From JAEXNA01 sp050486105 (lineage in GTDB: Bacteria > Vulcanimicrobiota > Xenobia > Xenobiales > JADMJV01), in the NCBI GenBank assembly GCA_050486105.1, contig JBJHCR010000266.1, positions 1 through 9,237 on the forward strand: a stretch of 9,237 nt of DNA, written 5' to 3'. Each line of letters starts with the position of its first letter. Position 1 is the first letter of the stretch. The position numbers and the translations under genes were made by a program. Of the stretch, positions 5,889 through 9,237 are shown in pieces. A model generated the notes under the pieces. That model saw only the letters and a program-made list of their open reading frames with translations, was not told where the DNA came from and did not search any database.

Positions 5889-7114
5889 CGAAAAAAACCT
5901 AAGAACTCTTCCCAGCGCCTCTTCCATTCGTGGGTCACTTTGAGAACGGTTTGTCCCATCCTGTGAGCCTCTTGAGCAGCCTTATACACCTCAACCATAG
6001 CCCGACCCTGGCTGAGAATATCAAACTCTGAAGCCCGCAGCCTGGCCGCCTTCCGTACCGCAGGCAGGTCCTGGCGACCCAACATCTCTCGAATACCAAC
6101 GGCCAAAGCCTCGGCATCGTGCTCGGTCAGGATGGAGCAAGCTGGGTCCACCGCCTCTCGCGTGCCGCTGGCGTCGACGGCCACCACCGGCAGACCTGAC
6201 GCCATGGCTTCTAGAGTCACCAGACCTTGGGTTTCGGTGATGCTGGCAAAAACAAACAGATCCGAAGCGCACAGGTAGGTGGAGACCTGCTCGAAAGGCA
6301 CCAGTCCGGTGAAGGTCACTCGCTCGGCCAAACCGAGGTCCGAGGCCCTTCGCTCAAGGGCTTTCTTTTCATCCCCGGAACCGATAATGACTAGGTGAGT
6401 GGTCGCATCTTCGAGTTTTGCGAAAGAATCGAGCAGCAGATCGAAACTCTTCTCCTTGGCTAGGCGACCTATGGAAACCAAATAACGAGTTTCGGGCTTC
6501 CAACCGAGTTCTTCGCGGGCATCCTGTTGGCTGGTGCGCTGGAACCGTTGGGTGTCTATTCCCGTGGGAACGACGGAAATCCGCTCAGAAACCCCATAGT
6601 GCTTGGATGCCATCTCCTTGATACTTTCGCTGGGGACCACCACCCAATGGCATTGTTCCATGAAACTCGCCAGCCAATGGTGAATAAAGTCCTTCACGTT
6701 CTCCTGGGGTAAGGGATCAGCATAGTGGGAGTAGTCGGCATAGCGAGTGTGGTAAGTGAAAACCAGGGGAAGATCGAGCTCTTGGCTCTTTCGAGCCGCC
6801 ACCCGACCCAAGAGAGCGGGATGGTTGGCATGCAAGACGTGTGGTTTCAGGCAAGGTAGTAGGCGGTCGATGAACGGAGAGACCGGAAGCGTCAATGGGT
6901 ACTTCTGCAAAGGCAATTCAATGGCTGGATAGCGGAAGATATAGGGGGCTCGATCTTCGATTTCCCCACAATCGGGGCCAAAAATGAAGACGTCATGCCC
7001 CAGTTGGGTCAGAGCCTTGCGAAAGGTCTCTACAGAAACGACGACCCCATTCGTGGTGGGCAAATAGACGTTGGTGAACATCCCCACCCTCATACGCTCG
7101 ACTCCCTGATTCAT
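5885..7114 (-). CDS. GT4-family glycosyltransferase, diacylglycerol glucosyltransferase-like
   Basis: A 409-residue GT-B fold, retaining glycosyltransferase that moves a sugar from a nucleotide donor, probably at the inner face of the membrane. The N-terminal domain starts MRVGMFTNVYLPTTNGVVVS (8-27), the acceptor-side glycine-rich loop typical of 1,2-diacylglycerol 3-glucosyltransferases and PimB-like enzymes. HANHP (95-99) and YHTRY (121-125) follow. The donor domain holds SIGRLAKEKSFDLLL (214-228), with R217 and K222 at the diphosphate site, and the EX7E motif E294/E302 in ETQGLVTLE. No signal peptide is present; basic/aromatic residues at the C-terminus (HEWKRRWEEFLGFFR) could touch the membrane. 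The ATG at 7114 overlaps the previous stop (ATGA) and has GGAGGG six bases upstream; M8 is a second possible start. The acceptor is uncertain: lipid glycosylation is the best guess, soluble glycoside synthesis an alternative. Confidence 0.88.
   Translation of the reverse strand: MNQGVERMRVGMFTNVYLPTTNGVVVSVETFRKALTQLGHDVFIFGPDCGEIEDRAPYIFRYPAIELPLQKYPLTLPVSPFIDRLLPCLKPHVLHANHPALLGRVAARKSQELDLPLVFTYHTRYADYSHYADPLPQENVKDFIHHWLASFMEQCHWVVVPSESIKEMASKHYGVSERISVVPTGIDTQRFQRTSQQDAREELGWKPETRYLVSIGRLAKEKSFDLLLDSFAKLEDATTHLVIIGSGDEKKALERRASDLGLAERVTFTGLVPFEQVSTYLCASDLFVFASITETQGLVTLEAMASGLPVVAVDASGTREAVDPACSILTEHDAEALAVGIREMLGRQDLPAVRKAARLRASEFDILSQGRAMVEVYKAAQEAHRMGQTVLKVTHEWKRRWEEFLGFFR
5891..5897 (-). 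promoter_or_regulatory. In-phase T7 slippery run before the decarboxylase start
   Basis: On the minus strand the last codons of the glycosyltransferase read GGT TTT TTT CGA TGA. T_TTT_TTT matches the X_XXY_YYZ phase for -1 slippage, and -1 is exactly the decarboxylase frame, which is open across this point. No strong downstream pseudoknot or hairpin was seen, so use of the site is speculative. Confidence 0.3.
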
Positions 7115-8400
7115 AGAGGGCCCTCCATTTCCACCTCGTGATAGGCATAAAGAAGCACAGCGGCGTTCCAGGACAGCGGCTCCTCGGAGTGATAAAGGCG
7201 AGTGGCCAAAGGTTTCCCTTGCCGATCGTGCACCTCGTAAACCGTGCGGTCTCGCTCCACCGTGGCCAGCATCGCTTGCACCAACTCCCGAGCCTCTTTA
7301 GCTCGTCCTGCTCGGTAGCAGGCCACTGCGTGCCATCCCCCGATCCACATCCAGGAGCACGAAGTGTGATAAGAGCGAATCCCAGCGATCCACATTTCTG
7401 GTCCAACCAGATAGAAAGGATACTCTCGGTCGGTGACCCTTGACGGCACGGGGCTTCCCATACCCTTTTGTTTCGCATAATCGAGGATGGCCGAACTCTG
7501 CTCCGGGTTTGTGAGTCCCCAGGCCACAGCCATAGCGTTCCCGGCGGTAGTGAAAATCGGGGAACTGGGAGAATTCCGCAGATAACCGCGGCTCTCGTCG
7601 TACAACTGCTCCAAGATCCGGCTTCCCACTTCTGCGGCGCTTTCGCGGCGGAGCGAAAAAACGTGGGGCAGTCGCTTTTCAACCGTTTCCAAGGCTAAGA
7701 GCGCCTTCCACCAGAGGACATTGGTGTAGAGGACCGCGCCGCTGCGCCCGATCGAGTCAGCCCAATCAGAGAAAGGCCCCTGGTTCAGCAAGCCATTATC
7801 ACCACGATACCTCTGCACCCATTCCAAAGCCAGAACAGCTTGCCCGTGCAGATCGATGGCCAGTTCCGTGTCGTCGGTCTGCTCTACGCATTCTCCCCAA
7901 GCGATCAAGATCAACAGAACCGAGTCGAGGGAGCGAGTGCCGTGAGCCGAAATAAATTTGGGAATCAAACCTGAATCCACGGGCTGAACTCGAGCAAAAA
8001 ATGAGTGAAGATAACGCTCCAAAAGATTGGTTGAGTGCAACTTCAAGGGCAATTGGCCGTTAGCCCGCTGATGACGAAAAAACAGCTTGACCCCATCGCG
8101 AACAACGTCACCCCGACCTTCTGCCAAGAGACCGAAGCTCGCAAACCCAAAGTCCCGAGCCCAGGGCTCACGGAAGTGACGAAATCCGGCGCAGAGAACG
8201 GTGGCTGTCTCACGTGGGCCAACTCGGCGCTCCTCGAGACAAGATTGCATGCAGACCCTAGCGATCTCCACCGGAGAGAGTCCTTCAACCTCCGGCTTGA
8301 GAAGTGGCTCTCGACCGATCACTCGATTCACGGTCCGGTACAGGTCGATCAAGAGATAGCCTAAAGACCAGACCAAAAACTGGTATAAGCGAACTATCAT
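7111..8400 (-). CDS. Six-hairpin glycosidase-like protein (amylo-alpha-1,6-glucosidase type)
   Basis: A 429-residue protein built of paired helices, resembling (alpha/alpha)6-barrel glycoside hydrolases related to amylo-alpha-1,6-glucosidases and neutral/alkaline invertases. Characteristic patches are EPWARDFGFASFGLL (78-92; D83 often substrate-binding in such barrels), FSDWADSIGRSG (210-221; D212 a candidate general acid), TNVLWWKAL (226-234), WMWIGGWHAVACYRAG (350-365), and HSEEPLSWNAAVLLYAY (404-420; E406/E407 candidate base). The assignment of acid and base is inference. The N-terminus (LYQFLVWSLGYLLIDLYRTV, 5-24) is hydrophobic and could anchor it to the inner membrane. The ATG at 8400 lies 13 bases after AAGGAGA (8414-8420), a long spacing, but no better start exists. 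Its stop overlaps the glycosyltransferase start. Substrate unknown; it may trim or remodel the product of that enzyme. Confidence 0.75.
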   Translation of the reverse strand: MIVRLYQFLVWSLGYLLIDLYRTVNRVIGREPLLKPEVEGLSPVEIARVCMQSCLEERRVGPRETATVLCAGFRHFREPWARDFGFASFGLLAEGRGDVVRDGVKLFFRHQRANGQLPLKLHSTNLLERYLHSFFARVQPVDSGLIPKFISAHGTRSLDSVLLILIAWGECVEQTDDTELAIDLHGQAVLALEWVQRYRGDNGLLNQGPFSDWADSIGRSGAVLYTNVLWWKALLALETVEKRLPHVFSLRRESAAEVGSRILEQLYDESRGYLRNSPSSPIFTTAGNAMAVAWGLTNPEQSSAILDYAKQKGMGSPVPSRVTDREYPFYLVGPEMWIAGIRSYHTSCSWMWIGGWHAVACYRAGRAKEARELVQAMLATVERDRTVYEVHDRQGKPLATRLYHSEEPLSWNAAVLLYAYHEVEMEGPL

Positions 8401-8413
8401 ACTAGATTAAGTG

Positions 8414-8420
8414 TCTCCTT
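8414..8420 (-). promoter_or_regulatory. Distant Shine-Dalgarno for the glycosidase-like gene
   Basis: AAGGAGA on the minus strand, 13 bases before the ATG at 8400. The spacing is longer than usual. It lies in the 76-base gap after the CarboxypepD_reg gene. No terminator or promoter is visible in that gap, so the two genes are probably co-transcribed. Confidence 0.5.
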
Positions 8421-8476
8421 TCTTAATCGTCCTCGGCTGGAAAGAAGGGACAGGATTCCCAATGAGACCAGAACTT

Positions 8477-9237
8477 CTATGCGAGCCCCTCCAAGCCTGA
8501 CAGGAGGGGTTGGACCGCCGGATGCTGGGCCAGTAAGGGCTGTTCGGAGTCCGGCCAATTCGGATCGGGCGCAGGCACGACTCTTTCGCCGAGGTCATAA
8601 GGATCCGACTCAGGGACAATCACCTTCCAATATCCGCCCAACGGCTGACCAGAGGCCGCGAACACCTCCAAGTACAACTCGTCCCCAGTACGGTCCACAG
8701 GCAGCAAGAACCGTCCATCTCTATCAGTGGTGGCCCAGGAACTCCAAGCCTCGAGGCGAGCTCCTTCCAAGGGTCTTCCGTCGCTCTGGCGGACCACCCC
8801 GCCGACCGTAGGAACCACGAAGGCCTCGAGTCTTTCCACATCGCTAGGAAGTTCATCGAGCTCAAACGACAACAACAGCAGCCCCCCCCTCCCGGAAACC
8901 AAGAGTTCAAGCTGTTGCCAATTCACGGTGCCAAGCCGCAATGAAAAGCTCCCGTCCGAGCGGGAGAAACTCCATGACACGGCCTCTTGCTCGGCATTCT
9001 GGGCGGTAACTACCAGCCCTCCGAGAGGATGGCCCCTTCGGTCCACCAGCGAACCTTCCAGAGTCCAGGTGCTCGCCCAAGCGGAGAGCACCGGCGCCCA
9101 GCCGCCCATCCAAAAGGGACAACGCTGAGAGCGCTGTCCTAGGACTTCGAGGAGGTCTCCAAGCTTCTGGTCGTTGGACATGGCCTCGAGGAAAAGAGAA
9201 TTAACCTGAAACGCCTGTACATCATCAACCAGATCGG
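8477..9237 (-). CDS. Carboxypeptidase-regulatory-like two-domain protein, 5' partial
   Basis: The reading frame stays open to the right edge, and the ATG at 9181 has no properly spaced ribosome site, so the protein very likely begins outside the window. At least 252 residues are visible. Counting from that ATG, two beta-sandwich repeats of the CarboxypepD_reg type are seen. The first is LEGSLVDRRGHPLGGLVVTA (41-60) with SRSDGSFSLRL (73-83). The second is VGGVVRQSDGRPLEGARLEA (126-145) with ATTDRDGRFLLPV (150-162). Each shows the G.V.D..G.PL.GA.V...TD.DG.F pattern of transthyretin-like domains found in secreted or surface proteins. The tail (DPNWPDSEQPLLAQHP) is proline-rich. The visible N-terminal part (DDVQAFQVNSLFLEAMSNDQ) is not a signal peptide; one could lie off-window. 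First visible gene of the minus-strand operon. Its function is unknown; a role in glycan binding or envelope structure is a guess. Confidence 0.7.
   Translation of the reverse strand, partial: DLVDDVQAFQVNSLFLEAMSNDQKLGDLLEVLGQRSQRCPFWMGGWAPVLSAWASTWTLEGSLVDRRGHPLGGLVVTAQNAEQEAVSWSFSRSDGSFSLRLGTVNWQQLELLVSGRGGLLLLSFELDELPSDVERLEAFVVPTVGGVVRQSDGRPLEGARLEAWSSWATTDRDGRFLLPVDRTGDELYLEVFAASGQPLGGYWKVIVPESDPYDLGERVVPAPDPNWPDSEQPLLAQHPAVQPLLSGLEGLA

Noticed and set aside
8035..8364. Plus-strand open frame of 109 codons inside the glycosidase-like gene
   Set aside because: It is fully antisense to a well-supported coding region, with no ribosome site or family match.

Overview
The window looks like chromosomal DNA of a Gram-negative bacterium. 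It carries a TolC-type outer-membrane efflux component, a proteobacterial-style 6S RNA and a bacterial S20 gene. The combination of a eukaryotic-type glutathione synthetase, a MerC-like membrane protein and a DUF5522 protein would fit a lineage of the former Deltaproteobacteria, but this is an inference and I cannot name a genus. Several starts are GTG or TTG, and genes are densely packed with short overlaps. No transposase, integrase, phage gene, CRISPR array, tRNA or rRNA is visible.

Left part (1-3215). The 3' two thirds of a TolC-family gene runs off the left edge on the + strand. Its stop codon lies inside a perfect 15-bp inverted repeat (885-944). On the minus strand, read right to left, come a MerC-like four-helix membrane protein (3197-2787), a 6S RNA gene ssrS (about 2736-2531), and a eukaryotic-type glutathione synthetase (2433-1084) ending in a hairpin terminator. 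The apparently empty 350 bases between merC and the synthetase are filled by ssrS, which folds into the full 6S rod: closing stem, central bubble, apical hairpin and 3' terminator.

Middle (3216-4505). A strong sigma70-type promoter (3300-3328) drives rpsT on the + strand. A short tract of alternative hairpins and a terminator follow. Then come a YbgC/4HBT-type acyl-CoA thioesterase and an overlapping small cysteine-motif protein of the DUF5522 type. The latter runs 39 bases into the end of the opposing decarboxylase gene.

Right part (4467-9237). A minus-strand operon, read from the right edge, encodes a protein with two carboxypeptidase-regulatory-like beta-sandwich domains (incomplete at the edge), an (alpha/alpha)6 glycosidase-like protein, a GT4 glycosyltransferase and a group II (aromatic-L-amino-acid type) PLP decarboxylase. 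The last three are joined by ATGA stop/start overlaps. The glycosyltransferase-decarboxylase junction also carries a T7 run in phase for -1 frameshifting. The pairing of a sugar-transferring enzyme, a sugar-hydrolysing-type enzyme and an amine-forming enzyme suggests one pathway, but its product cannot be read from the sequence.
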